Shown here: piece by piece, positions 35,244-43,123 of the stretch
How positions within the stretch are numbered: the stretch's first letter is position 1
Layout of the letters: each line of letters begins with the position of its first letter
Source: CANJIV01 sp046330225
GTDB taxonomy: Bacteria; Actinomycetota; Thermoleophilia; Solirubrobacterales; Solirubrobacteraceae
NCBI GenBank assembly: GCA_046330225.1
Contig: JAXLTD010000001.1
Coordinates: 248,001 to 312,000, forward strand
Length of the DNA stretch: 64,000 nt
Direction: 5' to 3'
Notes under the pieces: model-generated
What the model saw: the letters and a program-made list of their open reading frames with translations, nothing else
Databases searched by the model: none
Told to the model about the DNA's origin: nothing
Position numbers and translations under genes: made by a program

Positions 35244-35738
35244 GTGAGTGCCAACCCAGCCATTCCCGGGCCCGCGGGCGCCGGCCCCGGCGTCATCCGC
35301 AGCGTCGGCCGCTGCTTCCTCTCCCTGCTGGTCAGCGGCGGGCTGTGGGGCGCGGCGTGGATCTACCACACCGCGCGGGAGGTCGGCGAGGACGGCCGCG
35401 GCAAGGAGGACACGTCGCCCGGCCTGCGGGTCGTGGGCATGTTCATCCCGATCGTCAACTGGTTCGTCCTGTACTTCTCCTGGCGCGACATCGAGAAGTA
35501 CTGCAAGCAGGTCGGCACGTCGGACTTCCCGCTCGTCCTGTACTTCATCGGGTCCTTCATCCCGATCGTGAACATCATTCTGTACTGCGTCGTCCAGGGG
35601 AAGATGAACGACGCGTTCCGCGCCGGCTCCGGCGGCCAGGCGCAGAACGCCCCGATGTACGCGATCGACTGGGTGACGATCGTCCTGGGCTTCGTGTTCA
35701 TCGTGGCCGGCGTCGTGATCGGCGTCTCCGCGAACTGA
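35244..35738 (+). CDS. DUF4234-like membrane protein
   Basis: A 164-residue protein with four predicted membrane segments. VGRCFLSLLVSGGLWGAAWI, FIPIVNWFVLYFSWRDI, YFIGSFIPIVNIILYCVV and a final hydrophobic helix (WVTIVLGFVFIVAGVVIGV) are seen. The LLVSGGLWGAAWIYHTAREV start and the polar loops that follow match DUF4234-type proteins, whose function is unknown. The GTG start at 35244 has a GAGGTG site. A long hairpin at 35760-35788 follows, so it is probably a single-gene unit. Confidence 0.75.
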   Translation: MSANPAIPGPAGAGPGVIRSVGRCFLSLLVSGGLWGAAWIYHTAREVGEDGRGKEDTSPGLRVVGMFIPIVNWFVLYFSWRDIEKYCKQVGTSDFPLVLYFIGSFIPIVNIILYCVVQGKMNDAFRAGSGGQAQNAPMYAIDWVTIVLGFVFIVAGVVIGVSAN

Positions 35739-35759
35739 TCGATCCTGCGGCTCCGCTCC

Positions 35760-35788
35760 GCCTCCGGCCGCCTCGCGCGGCCGGAGGC
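35760..35788 (+). terminator. Perfect 11-bp hairpin after the DUF4234-like gene
   Basis: GCCTCCGGCCG (35760-35770), a 7-nt loop and CGGCCGGAGGC (35778-35788) form a perfect stem-loop 22 bp after the stop codon. No T-tract follows. The MFS gene starts 27 bp further on. Confidence 0.6.
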
Positions 35789-35814
35789 GGCCGGGAGGCC
35801 AGGGGCCAGGCACG

Positions 35815-37467
35815 TTGAGCGCACAGCCGACAGCCCAGCCGGAACGCGAACTCACGCGCGGGGTCATCGTCGCCCTGCTGGCGATGGGCCTCGCGGTCTT
35901 CGTGATCGCCAACGACGTGACCGCGCTCAGCGTCGCGCTGCCGAACATCGAGAAGGACTTCGACGCCGACGTCTCGACGGTCCAGTGGGTCATCAACGCC
36001 TACGCGCTGATCTTCGGCGTCCTGATCGTCACCGGCGGGCGCCTGGCCGACATGTTCGGCCGCAAGCGGATCTTCTTCATCGGGTCGGCGATCTTCGCGC
36101 TCTTCTCCCTCGCCGGCGGCCTGAGCCAGTCGGTCGATGCGCTCATCGTCTCGCGCGCGCTCATGGGCATCGGCGGGGCGATGATGTGGCCGGCGGTGCT
36201 CGGCATGACCTACGCCGCCCTGCCCGAGGACAAGGCCGGGCTGGCGGGAGGCCTGATCATCGGTGCGGCCGGGTTCGGCAACGCCGCCGGGCCCTTGCTC
36301 GGAGGCTTCATCACCGACACGTTCGGCTGGGAATGGGTGCTCTTCCTCAACCTCCCGATCGCGGCGGTGGCCTGCCTGGCCACCTGGCGCGCGATCCACC
36401 AGCCCGAGGATCAGGAACGCGAGCGGATCGACTATGCCGGCATCGCCACCCTTTCGGTGTCGCTGATCGCGCTGCTCGTCGCGCTGGACCAGGCTCCCGA
36501 CTACGGCTGGGGCGATCCGCGCACGATCGGGCTGTTCGCGCTCTTCGTCGTCCTGCTGGCGATGTTCGCCGTCATCGAGCGCCGCGCCGGCAGCCGCGCG
36601 CTGATCCCCCGCGACGTGATGGCCAACCGGGAGTTCCGCTCGGCCTGCATCGCGGTGCTGCTCCTGTCGGCCACGTTCTTCGCCGCGCTGCTGTACCTGC
36701 CGCAGTTCATGCAGAAGATCCTCGGCTACTCGCCCTTGCAGGCCGGCGCCGGCCTGCTCCCGATGATGGCGACGTTCGCGATCGTCTCGTTCGCCGCCGG
36801 GCCGCTCTACAACCGCGTCGGGGCCAAGCTCGTCATCGCGACCGGGGCCGGCTGCCTGACGGTCGGCATGGTGCTGCTGTCGCTCATCCAGACCGGCTCG
36901 ACCTACACGGCGCTCCTCCCGGGCATGATCGTGCTCGGCATCGGGATCGGGCTCTTCTACTCCGCGATCACGACGGCAGGCGTCACGGCGCTCGATCCGT
37001 CCCGGGCTAGCCTGGCCGGCGGGATCGTCTACATGTTCCAGATCGCCGGCGGGTCGGTCGGCCTCGGGCTCACCACGACCGTCTTCATCACGGCCTCGCA
37101 GAGCAAGTTCAAGTCCGATGTCGCCACCGCGAAGGCTGGGCTGAGCAGCGCCGACCGCAACGCCGTGGAGGGGGTCCTCTCCGGCACGGACTCGGCGGCC
37201 CAGGTCATCGCCCGCTTCAGCCGCACCGTGGCGGACCAGCTCGTCGAGATCATCCGCAACGCCTTCACCCACGGGATGAGCTGGGGATTCCGCTTCGACG
37301 CGCTGCTCGCGTTCGGCGGGTTCCTCGTCGCGACGCTGTTCGTCGGCGGCCGGCTGCGCCGGCCCGGCGGCGCCGGCGACGAGCCCGAGGCGCCCGGGGC
37401 CGCTGGGGCGCCCGACGGGTCCGGGGCGCCCGACGGGCCCGGGGCGCCCGGCGCCGCCGGAGCCTGA
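35815..37467 (+). CDS. MFS transporter, DHA2 family (14-TMS drug exporter type)
   Basis: A 550-residue protein with about 14 membrane helices, the length and layout of DHA2-type exporters (EmrB/QacA). Motif A variant GGRLADMFGRKR lies between helices 2 and 3, WVINAYALIF marks helix 2, and GAAGFGNAAGPLLGGFIT is motif C, the antiporter motif. Transport is probably proton-driven efflux of hydrophobic drugs or related compounds. The start is TTG 35815 (no ATG or GTG nearby fits). The tail is a Gly/Ala/Pro-rich repeat (GAPDGSGAPDGPGAPG). A bidirectional hairpin lies after the gene. Confidence 0.9.
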   Translation: MSAQPTAQPERELTRGVIVALLAMGLAVFVIANDVTALSVALPNIEKDFDADVSTVQWVINAYALIFGVLIVTGGRLADMFGRKRIFFIGSAIFALFSLAGGLSQSVDALIVSRALMGIGGAMMWPAVLGMTYAALPEDKAGLAGGLIIGAAGFGNAAGPLLGGFITDTFGWEWVLFLNLPIAAVACLATWRAIHQPEDQERERIDYAGIATLSVSLIALLVALDQAPDYGWGDPRTIGLFALFVVLLAMFAVIERRAGSRALIPRDVMANREFRSACIAVLLLSATFFAALLYLPQFMQKILGYSPLQAGAGLLPMMATFAIVSFAAGPLYNRVGAKLVIATGAGCLTVGMVLLSLIQTGSTYTALLPGMIVLGIGIGLFYSAITTAGVTALDPSRASLAGGIVYMFQIAGGSVGLGLTTTVFITASQSKFKSDVATAKAGLSSADRNAVEGVLSGTDSAAQVIARFSRTVADQLVEIIRNAFTHGMSWGFRFDALLAFGGFLVATLFVGGRLRRPGGAGDEPEAPGAAGAPDGSGAPDGPGAPGAAGA

Positions 37468-37507
37468 CCGCACCGCCCGGGGCCGAGACCGCGATTCGGC
37501 CGCTCCA

Positions 37508-37528
37508 GCCGGCCGAACCTCAGCTTCG
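37508..37528. repeat. Dispersed 21-bp repeat, copy 1
   Basis: GCCGGCCGAACCTCAGC followed by TTCG. A copy with a single change (ATCG) is at 45834-45854, 8.3 kb away. Both are at gene 3' ends. The meaning is unknown. Confidence 0.55.
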
Positions 37529-37545
37529 ACCCGGGGCCGGACGGG

Positions 37546-37562
37546 GGCACGCCTGGCGTGCC
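37546..37562. terminator. Inverted repeat between convergent MFS and lipid kinase genes
   Basis: GGCACGCC (37546-37553), one base and GGCGTGCC (37555-37562) form a perfect inverted repeat in the 108-bp gap between two converging genes. It could end transcription from both sides. Confidence 0.45.
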
Positions 37563-37575
37563 GGCATCAACGTCC

Positions 37576-38937
37576 CTACCTCGCCGGCACCGGATCGGAC
37601 GCTGGCGGCGCCTCGCGCCCGAAGGCGATGCGCGCCAGCGACCGCGCCGACATCGCCTCGGTGATCGCTGCCGGCGAGATGCCGAGGTGGCCGGGGGCGA
37701 TCCGCACGCGCAGGGCGTGGGGCCGGGTCTCGAAGCGCAGGGGCGCGTCGAGGACGAGTGCCTCGCCGTCGATCCCCGCTTCCACCGGGCCGCTCGATGC
37801 GACTTCGAACGTCGGCGCGGACCACTCCAGCCAGCCGAACGGCCCGGGAATGGGGCGCACGCCGGGGCCGCGCGTCTCCGTCTCCCCGGGCGCGATCTCC
37901 GCCGCGGCGATGATGCCGAGCACGCCGCCGCTCATGGAGGGCCGGGTGCCGAATCCGCCCGGCGCGAAGCGGTAGGGGTTGTTCGAGACGAGGATCACGA
38001 TCGCCCCGTCGTGCGCCGTGCCCTGCGGCCCGGCGAACTGGAGGTCGAACGGCTTGGCCTCCGGCCCCAGCATCTCCGGCAGCAGGCGCGCGGCGGTTTC
38101 GATCTTCGCGTCGCGGTACTCGTCGGACTGCACGATCTTCGCGTACACGCCCAGCGACACGTTGTTCACGAACACCCGGCCGTTGACCGTCGCGAGATCG
38201 ACCGTCCGCTCGCGGCCGGCCACGTAGGCGTCGAGCGCCCCCACGACGTCGTTGCGGTCGACGCCGAGGTCCAGGGCGAGGTGGTTGCGGGTGCCGGCCG
38301 GGACGCACACGTACGGGATGCCCCGCTCGGCGGCGAGCGCGGCGACGAGCGCCTGCGATCCGTCGCCGCCGGCCATGCCGATCACGTCGGCGCCGCCGTC
38401 GAGCGCCGCCGTCGCGAGTTCGGTGAGGTCCTGGCCCTTCTCGAGCACGATCGGCTCGATTCCGCGTGCGCGGGCCTCAGCCGGGAGGTCGAACTTCGCG
38501 ACCTTGCCGCCGCCCGACCACGGGTTCATGAGCAGCACGCCCCGGCTTGCCTTGCCCGCGTCGGTGAGAGCGGGCCGCGCCGCCTCGACCGCATGGCGGT
38601 CGCTGATCACGGCGACCCGGGCCGCGGCCGCGGCGATCACGGCGAAGGCGATGAAGGCGATGAGGTCCAGCACGGCGTGGTCGTGCACGAGGATCGCGAT
38701 CGCGCCGCCGAGGGCGAGGACCGCGGCGGCGGCCGCCAGCCAGCGCGTCGCCCCGCTGCGGGTCACGGCCGACCACACGAGCGGCACGGCGATGACCGCC
38801 AGGACGAAGGCGAAGATGCCCGACGGGAAGTGGATGAACGGGAAGGTGACGGCCGTCAGCAGCGCCAGGCCGGCGGCGAGCAGCGCGATCAGCGCCGCGC
38901 CGCGGCGGCGGACCGGATGGGCGCGGTGCGCGGTCAT
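37576..38937 (-). CDS. Diacylglycerol kinase-like lipid kinase with N-terminal membrane domain
   Basis: A 453-residue protein. Residues about 10-100 hold four hydrophobic segments. The C-terminal 310 residues are a DAGK/LCB5 catalytic domain: NPWSGGGKVAKFD (glycine-rich start), GGADVIGMAGGDGSQALVAA with the GGDGS ATP motif, and PAGTRNHLALDLG. It should phosphorylate diacylglycerol or a similar lipid alcohol. The conserved NNVSLGVYA follows. It is divergent from a PAP2-type lipid phosphatase (39009-39629), which removes such phosphates, so the two genes may balance one lipid pool. Confidence 0.88.
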   Translation of the reverse strand: MTAHRAHPVRRRGAALIALLAAGLALLTAVTFPFIHFPSGIFAFVLAVIAVPLVWSAVTRSGATRWLAAAAAVLALGGAIAILVHDHAVLDLIAFIAFAVIAAAAARVAVISDRHAVEAARPALTDAGKASRGVLLMNPWSGGGKVAKFDLPAEARARGIEPIVLEKGQDLTELATAALDGGADVIGMAGGDGSQALVAALAAERGIPYVCVPAGTRNHLALDLGVDRNDVVGALDAYVAGRERTVDLATVNGRVFVNNVSLGVYAKIVQSDEYRDAKIETAARLLPEMLGPEAKPFDLQFAGPQGTAHDGAIVILVSNNPYRFAPGGFGTRPSMSGGVLGIIAAAEIAPGETETRGPGVRPIPGPFGWLEWSAPTFEVASSGPVEAGIDGEALVLDAPLRFETRPHALRVRIAPGHLGISPAAITEAMSARSLARIAFGREAPPASDPVPAR

Positions 38938-39008
38938 GACCGGCCTCCGCGCCCGAAGCAGCACTGGCCCGGCGTCCGGCCTGCGGGCCGTCTGGCATCC
39001 TGCCCACC

Positions 39009-39629
39009 GTGCCCGGCCCTCCGCCTCCGCCTCGCCGCCTGTCCCGCCAGCGCCCGTCGCGCGCCGCGCTGCGAACCGTGCTCGGCGAACTCGAGGCGCT
39101 CGACGTGGCGATCTACGAGGCGGTCGCCCGGTCGCCGACGCCGACGCTGGACCGGGACCTCGGGCGCCTGTCGGACATCGCTGACCACTCGAAGCTCTGG
39201 GCGGCGGTCGCGGCGGTGATGGCCGCCGGCGGCACCCGCAGCGGCCGTCGCGGGGCGGTCGTCGGCCTCGCGGCGATTGGCGTCGCCTCGACGGCGGTCA
39301 ATCTCGGCTTCAAGCCGTTCCTGCGCCGCCGCCGTCCCGACCGTGAGGGCCACGGGGTCCCCGCTGCCCGCCACGTCGACATGCCCGGCTCCACGTCGTT
39401 CCCCTCTGGTCACTCTGCCTCCGCGTTCGCGTTTGCCACGGCTGCCGGCCACGAATACCCGCTCGCCTCGCTCCCTCTGCACATCATGGCTGGCACGGTC
39501 GCATATTCGCGCATTCACACCGGGGTGCACTACCCGGGCGACGTGGCGGCGGGCAGCCTCATCGGCGCGGTGGCCGGCGGGATCGTCGCCGCCGCGGCCG
39601 AGCGGCGCCGTCCGCGCCGGCGCCGCTGA
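39009..39629 (+). CDS. PAP2-family lipid phosphatase
   Basis: A 206-residue membrane phosphatase with the complete three-part active site: KPFLRRRRP (KX6RP type), PSGHSAS and SRIHTGVHYPGD (SRX5HX3D). It should remove phosphate from lipid phosphates such as phosphatidate or undecaprenyl diphosphate. Hydrophobic helices lie around the motifs. The start is GTG 39009. It is divergent, 71 bp away, from a DAGK-type kinase gene, and a bulged GC hairpin at about 39631-39652 follows the stop codon. Confidence 0.9.
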   Translation: MPGPPPPPRRLSRQRPSRAALRTVLGELEALDVAIYEAVARSPTPTLDRDLGRLSDIADHSKLWAAVAAVMAAGGTRSGRRGAVVGLAAIGVASTAVNLGFKPFLRRRRPDREGHGVPAARHVDMPGSTSFPSGHSASAFAFATAAGHEYPLASLPLHIMAGTVAYSRIHTGVHYPGDVAAGSLIGAVAGGIVAAAAERRRPRRRR

Positions 39630-39668
39630 CCGGCAGGGGCCATCGCCCCGCCGTGGAATGATCGGGCC

Positions 39669-39884
39669 ATGAAGATCGCCTCCTGCGTCACGCTCATCGC
39701 GATCGGCGCCATCCTGAAGTTCGCCGTCACCGCATCGGTCGCCGGCGTGGACCTGCAGACCGTCGGCGTCATCCTGATGATCGCCGGCGTCGCCGCGCTC
39801 ATCCTCACGTTCGTCTATGACCAGATGAACGCCCGCAACGCCGGGCAGGATCGCCGGCCGCCGCCCCCGCCGCCCATGCGGTAG
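39669..39884 (+). CDS. DUF6458-family small membrane protein
   Basis: A 71-residue protein with two membrane helices. It starts CVTLIAIGAILKFAVTASV, then GVDLQTVGVILMIAGVAAL, which are the hallmark of DUF6458, a small family in actinobacteria. The C-terminus is charged and Pro-rich. The function is unknown. The ATG at 39669 is clear. The AI-2E-type permease follows 42 bp on in the same direction. Confidence 0.85.
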   Translation: MKIASCVTLIAIGAILKFAVTASVAGVDLQTVGVILMIAGVAALILTFVYDQMNARNAGQDRRPPPPPPMR

Positions 39885-39926
39885 CGGGGCGGGCTCCGTC
39901 CGGCAGGCCGGGCAGCATCCGGGCCC

Positions 39927-41066
39927 ATGCGGTCGGAGTCCCTGCCGGGCACGCGCCAGATCGTGCGGATCATGGTGATCGTCATGACCGTGGTCGGCAC
40001 GGTGTGGCTGCTGTACCTCCTGCGCCAGCCGATCGCCTGGATCTTCATCGCGCTGTTCCTGGCCGTCGCCCTCTCGGGCCCGGTGAACTTCCTCGGGCGC
40101 TACATGAAGCGCGGGGTTGCCATCGCGCTCGTGTATCTGGGCCTGATCCTCATCCCGATCGCGCTGGCCGCCCTGATCGTGCCGTCAGTCGTGCAGCAGG
40201 CGAACACGTTCGTGAACAACGTGCCCGGCTACGTGAACGACGTCACGAAGTTCGTGCGCGAGAACAAGACGCTCAACGATCTCGAGAAGAAGTACGACAT
40301 CACCGGCACCCTCGAGAAGCAGGCCGCGACGCTTCCGAGCGACATCGGCAGCGCCGCCAGCACCGTCCGCGACCTCGGCGTGGGGATCGTCGACTCCCTG
40401 TTCGCCGGCATCACGATCCTGTTCCTCTCGATCTTCATGATCGCGGGGGGCGAGCGCTGGCTCGAAGGGCTGCTGCGATTGCAGGCACCCGAACGCGCCG
40501 AGCGGGTCCGCCGGACCCTCTCCCGGATCGCCGACGCGGTGGGCAACTACGTCGCCGGGGCGGTGGTGCAGGGCACGATTGCCGGCGTGACGACGTTCAT
40601 CGTGCTCACGATTCTCGGCGTGGACTTCGCCGGGCCGCTCGCGGTGCTCGTGGGCCTCTTCGATCTCCTCCCGCTCGTGGGCGCGACGATCGCCGCGGTG
40701 TTCGTTGGCGTCGTGACGCTTTTCACCGACTTCCCGACGGCGACGATCATCTGGGCGATCTGGGCGATCGCCTACCAGCAGATCGAGAACAACATCATCC
40801 AGCCCCAGATCCAGAAGAAGGCGGTGTCGATCGAGCCGTTCTTCATCCTCGTGGCCGTGCTCTTCGGCAGCGCGCTGTTCGGGGTCGTGGGCGCGCTGCT
40901 CGCCGTGCCGGTGGCTGCGGCGATCGACATCTCGATCCGCGAGTGGTGGCTCTTCCGCCAGGAGTCGGTCGCCGGACGCGCGGATCCGCCCGAGCCCAAT
41001 GGCCCGGATGCGGGCTCCGGAGGCGATCCGGGACCCATCGCCCCGCACGGCCCGGTCCCGGCGTGA
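39927..41066 (+). CDS. AI-2E-family (PerM/TqsA-like) membrane transporter
   Basis: A 379-residue protein with about eight membrane helices. LRQPIAWIFIALFLAVALSG near the N-terminus, GLFDLLPLVGATIAAVFVG and the NNIIQPQIQKKAVSIEPF motif after it are typical of the AI-2E family. Members export autoinducer-2 in some species, or sodium/proton and other solutes in others. The long middle region (residues about 85-150) is a helical extracytoplasmic part. The tail is Pro/Gly-rich. The substrate is not evident. The next gene lies behind a c-di-AMP riboswitch. Confidence 0.88.
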   Translation: MRSESLPGTRQIVRIMVIVMTVVGTVWLLYLLRQPIAWIFIALFLAVALSGPVNFLGRYMKRGVAIALVYLGLILIPIALAALIVPSVVQQANTFVNNVPGYVNDVTKFVRENKTLNDLEKKYDITGTLEKQAATLPSDIGSAASTVRDLGVGIVDSLFAGITILFLSIFMIAGGERWLEGLLRLQAPERAERVRRTLSRIADAVGNYVAGAVVQGTIAGVTTFIVLTILGVDFAGPLAVLVGLFDLLPLVGATIAAVFVGVVTLFTDFPTATIIWAIWAIAYQQIENNIIQPQIQKKAVSIEPFFILVAVLFGSALFGVVGALLAVPVAAAIDISIREWWLFRQESVAGRADPPEPNGPDAGSGGDPGPIAPHGPVPA

Positions 41067-41105
41067 CCGGGCGCGGGTGTCCGCGCGCCGAACCGCCGGG
41101 GGCTG

Positions 41106-41235
41106 CTAGGGTCGGCCCACGCCGAATTCTCCTTCGGGAGGAGCGGGGGACCCACACGTTGGGGCGAAGGGCGCAGTGGTCTGCGCCCGGCGCTCGACTC
41201 GAGCGCCAGCCCGTCAGCTAACCCCGCAGGCGCAC
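41106..41235 (+). promoter_or_regulatory. c-di-AMP riboswitch (ydaO/yuaA type)
   Basis: The conserved blocks of the ydaO class are all present in order: GCCGAA (41121), GCGGGGGACCC (41143-41153), GGGGCGAA (41161-41168) and CCGTCAGCTAACCCC (41211-41225), then GCAGGC. Variable stems GGGCGCAG/CTGCGCCC (41169-41188) and GGCGCTC/GAGCGCC (41189-41207) are perfectly paired. It lies in the leader of the M23-domain gene, starting about 5 bp before that gene. In actinobacteria this riboswitch typically turns off cell-wall hydrolase genes when c-di-AMP is high. Confidence 0.93.
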
Positions 41236-41239
41236 CAGG

Positions 41240-42145
41240 ATGACCCGGATTCCCCGTCACATTCGCCCGGCGACGCTTTGGCTCGCGGCTGCGCTCGCTG
41301 CCGTGGCCGCGGCCCCTGCGGTCGCCGGGGCCGCCAGCGGAGCTGTGACGCCCGAAGCGGGCGGCACGCAGCCGCAGAACACCGCCACCGGCGGCACCGC
41401 GCCCGGCTCGGGCGGAAGCGCCACGATCAACCCGGCCGACCTGCTGCGCGGCCAGTCCCTGCGGCTCGGCGATGCCGGGGCCGAGGTCTCGGCGCTGCAG
41501 CGGGCGCTGAAGCTCGCCGGCTACGACCTCAAGCGCAGCGGCGTCTTCGACGCCGCCACGCAGCGCGCACTGCGCCAGTTCCAGCGCGCCCACAACCTCT
41601 CCGGATCCGGCGTCGCGACCAGGAAGACCATCAAGGCGCTCATCGCGGTGGTCAAGGACGAGTCGGCGATCCAGGATGCGATTGCGACCTGGCCGTTCCC
41701 GCTGACCCCGGTGCGGCGTGTGGCCCCGATCAGCTACTGGTCCAACGATCAGGGCGTCGACATCTCGTTCCTCGGCGGCCAGTGCGGCCGCTCCACCTCG
41801 GAGCTCGCGGTCGCCGACGGGACGATCGTGGCGGTCGGCATCGGCGGCTTCGGATCGCAGTCGCCGATCATGCGGATCGACAGCGGCCCGTTCCGCGGGC
41901 GGTTCGTCTACTACGGCCACGCCCAGCCCGCGCTCGTGCGCAAGGGCCAGAAGGTCAGCGCCGGGCAGCCGATCGCCCGGATCGGCTGCGGCATCGTGGG
42001 GATCTCCTCGGCGCCGCACATCGAGTTCGGGATCTCGGAGGCCGGCTCGAGCTCGCCGTGCTGCCCTGGCTGGGGCACCACCGCGCCGATGGTCCGCCGG
42101 ATCCTCGAGGCGACGTACCGGCGCGCCCTGCGCCGCGGCCGCTGA
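41240..42145 (+). CDS. Secreted peptidoglycan-binding M23-like protein with altered metal site
   Basis: A 301-residue exported protein. The signal peptide (residues 1-33) ends near AGAASGA. A peptidoglycan-binding domain spans about 70-135 (LRLGDAGAEVSALQRALKLA, then FDAATQRALRQFQ). The C-terminal part is LytM/M23-like (about 165-290): DQGVDISFLGG, YYGHAQPALVRKGQKVSAGQ and PHIEFGIS. In classical M23 enzymes these are HxGxD, GH and HxH. Here the first His is Asp and the second His of HxH is Glu, so two of the three zinc ligands differ. It may bind metal differently or act as a non-enzymatic regulator. The gene is controlled by a c-di-AMP riboswitch. Confidence 0.88.
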   Translation: MTRIPRHIRPATLWLAAALAAVAAAPAVAGAASGAVTPEAGGTQPQNTATGGTAPGSGGSATINPADLLRGQSLRLGDAGAEVSALQRALKLAGYDLKRSGVFDAATQRALRQFQRAHNLSGSGVATRKTIKALIAVVKDESAIQDAIATWPFPLTPVRRVAPISYWSNDQGVDISFLGGQCGRSTSELAVADGTIVAVGIGGFGSQSPIMRIDSGPFRGRFVYYGHAQPALVRKGQKVSAGQPIARIGCGIVGISSAPHIEFGISEAGSSSPCCPGWGTTAPMVRRILEATYRRALRRGR

Positions 42146-42154
42146 GCGGCGCAG

Positions 42155-43123
42155 TCAGCCCGCGGCGCGGTAGCGGCGCAGCGGCGGATCCGCGCCCTCG
42201 GCGATCGTGAAGAACGCCCGCCCCGTGGCCGTCAGCGCGATCGACTCGCCCTGGCCCTCGCCGGCGAGGTCGACCTTCGCCTCGCAGGGCGGCCGGGCCA
42301 GCGCGGCCGCGAGCGCCTCGCCCGGCCGGCGGGTCCAGAGGGAGACCCCGGTGTAGGTCCGGATCGCCGCAAGCGTGCCGGACGGCGTGATGCTCCCGCC
42401 GGTGGCCAGCCCTCCGAGGCCGAAGTCCAGGCTGCCGGCCTCCTTCAGCGCCACCTGGCCGCCGCCCGACGCCGGCGCCGTGCCCGTGTACATCCCCGAG
42501 CTCCCGCCCAGCACCTTGGTCACGACCACGAGCGCGCGGCTGCGGGGATCGACCAGCAGCGTCTCGGCGTCGTGGGCGCCGTCCGGGTAGGCGAGATCGA
42601 TGCGGTCGGCAGCAGCGGTCGACGCGTCGCCGGGCTTCGGTTCCGGCACCCGCCAGACCGTGATCTGGCTGCGCTTCGCGTCGTTGTCCCCGATGTCGGC
42701 GACGTAGAGGAACGCGCCGCCGCCAGGGGCGGGGCCGGTGGCGATGTCCTCCCAGTCGGTGTTCTGGGCGCCGGTCACGGTGACCGTGCCGGCCGCCTCG
42801 CCGGTGTCGCGCACGGCGATGAGCCGGGCCGAGTTGCCCGAGTCCTCGATCGCCCAGAGCAGGCCCGCCTGTGTGCGGCTCGCGACCAGCCCGGAGATCT
42901 CCAGCGCCTGCACGCCGCTGACCTTCCCGAGCGTCGCATCGTCGATCCTCCCGGCGCAGAGCGCCGGCTGCGCCGGCACCGCCGCCCGCGTCTGCGTCCG
43001 CGCGGTGGCCGTCGTGGCGCCGCCGCCCGTGCCGCCCCCGCTGCCGCCGAGCGAGCTGACGATCGCGCCGACCGCCAGGCCGGCGACGGCGACGAGCGCA
43101 GCGATCGGCAGGGCCCGGCGCAT
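42155..43123 (-). CDS. Secreted or membrane-anchored protein with propeller-like repeats, function unknown
   Basis: A 322-residue protein with an N-terminal signal/anchor (residues 3-27) and a Gly/Thr-rich linker. The rest has repeated strands with EISGLVASRTQAGLLWAIED, NTDWEDIATGP and FLYVADIGDNDAKR. The WEDIA pattern is common in beta-propeller proteins. No catalytic residues can be named. Its start overlaps the stop of the MmgE/PrpD-like gene (ATGA), so it is the last gene of a three-gene minus-strand operon. Confidence 0.72.
   Translation of the reverse strand: MRRALPIAALVAVAGLAVGAIVSSLGGSGGGTGGGATTATARTQTRAAVPAQPALCAGRIDDATLGKVSGVQALEISGLVASRTQAGLLWAIEDSGNSARLIAVRDTGEAAGTVTVTGAQNTDWEDIATGPAPGGGAFLYVADIGDNDAKRSQITVWRVPEPKPGDASTAAADRIDLAYPDGAHDAETLLVDPRSRALVVVTKVLGGSSGMYTGTAPASGGGQVALKEAGSLDFGLGGLATGGSITPSGTLAAIRTYTGVSLWTRRPGEALAAALARPPCEAKVDLAGEGQGESIALTATGRAFFTIAEGADPPLRRYRAAG

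Noticed and set aside
35815..42145. A biosynthetic (secondary metabolite) cluster around the exporter
   Set aside because: No synthase, tailoring or carrier-protein gene is present. Neighbours are lipid, membrane and wall genes.
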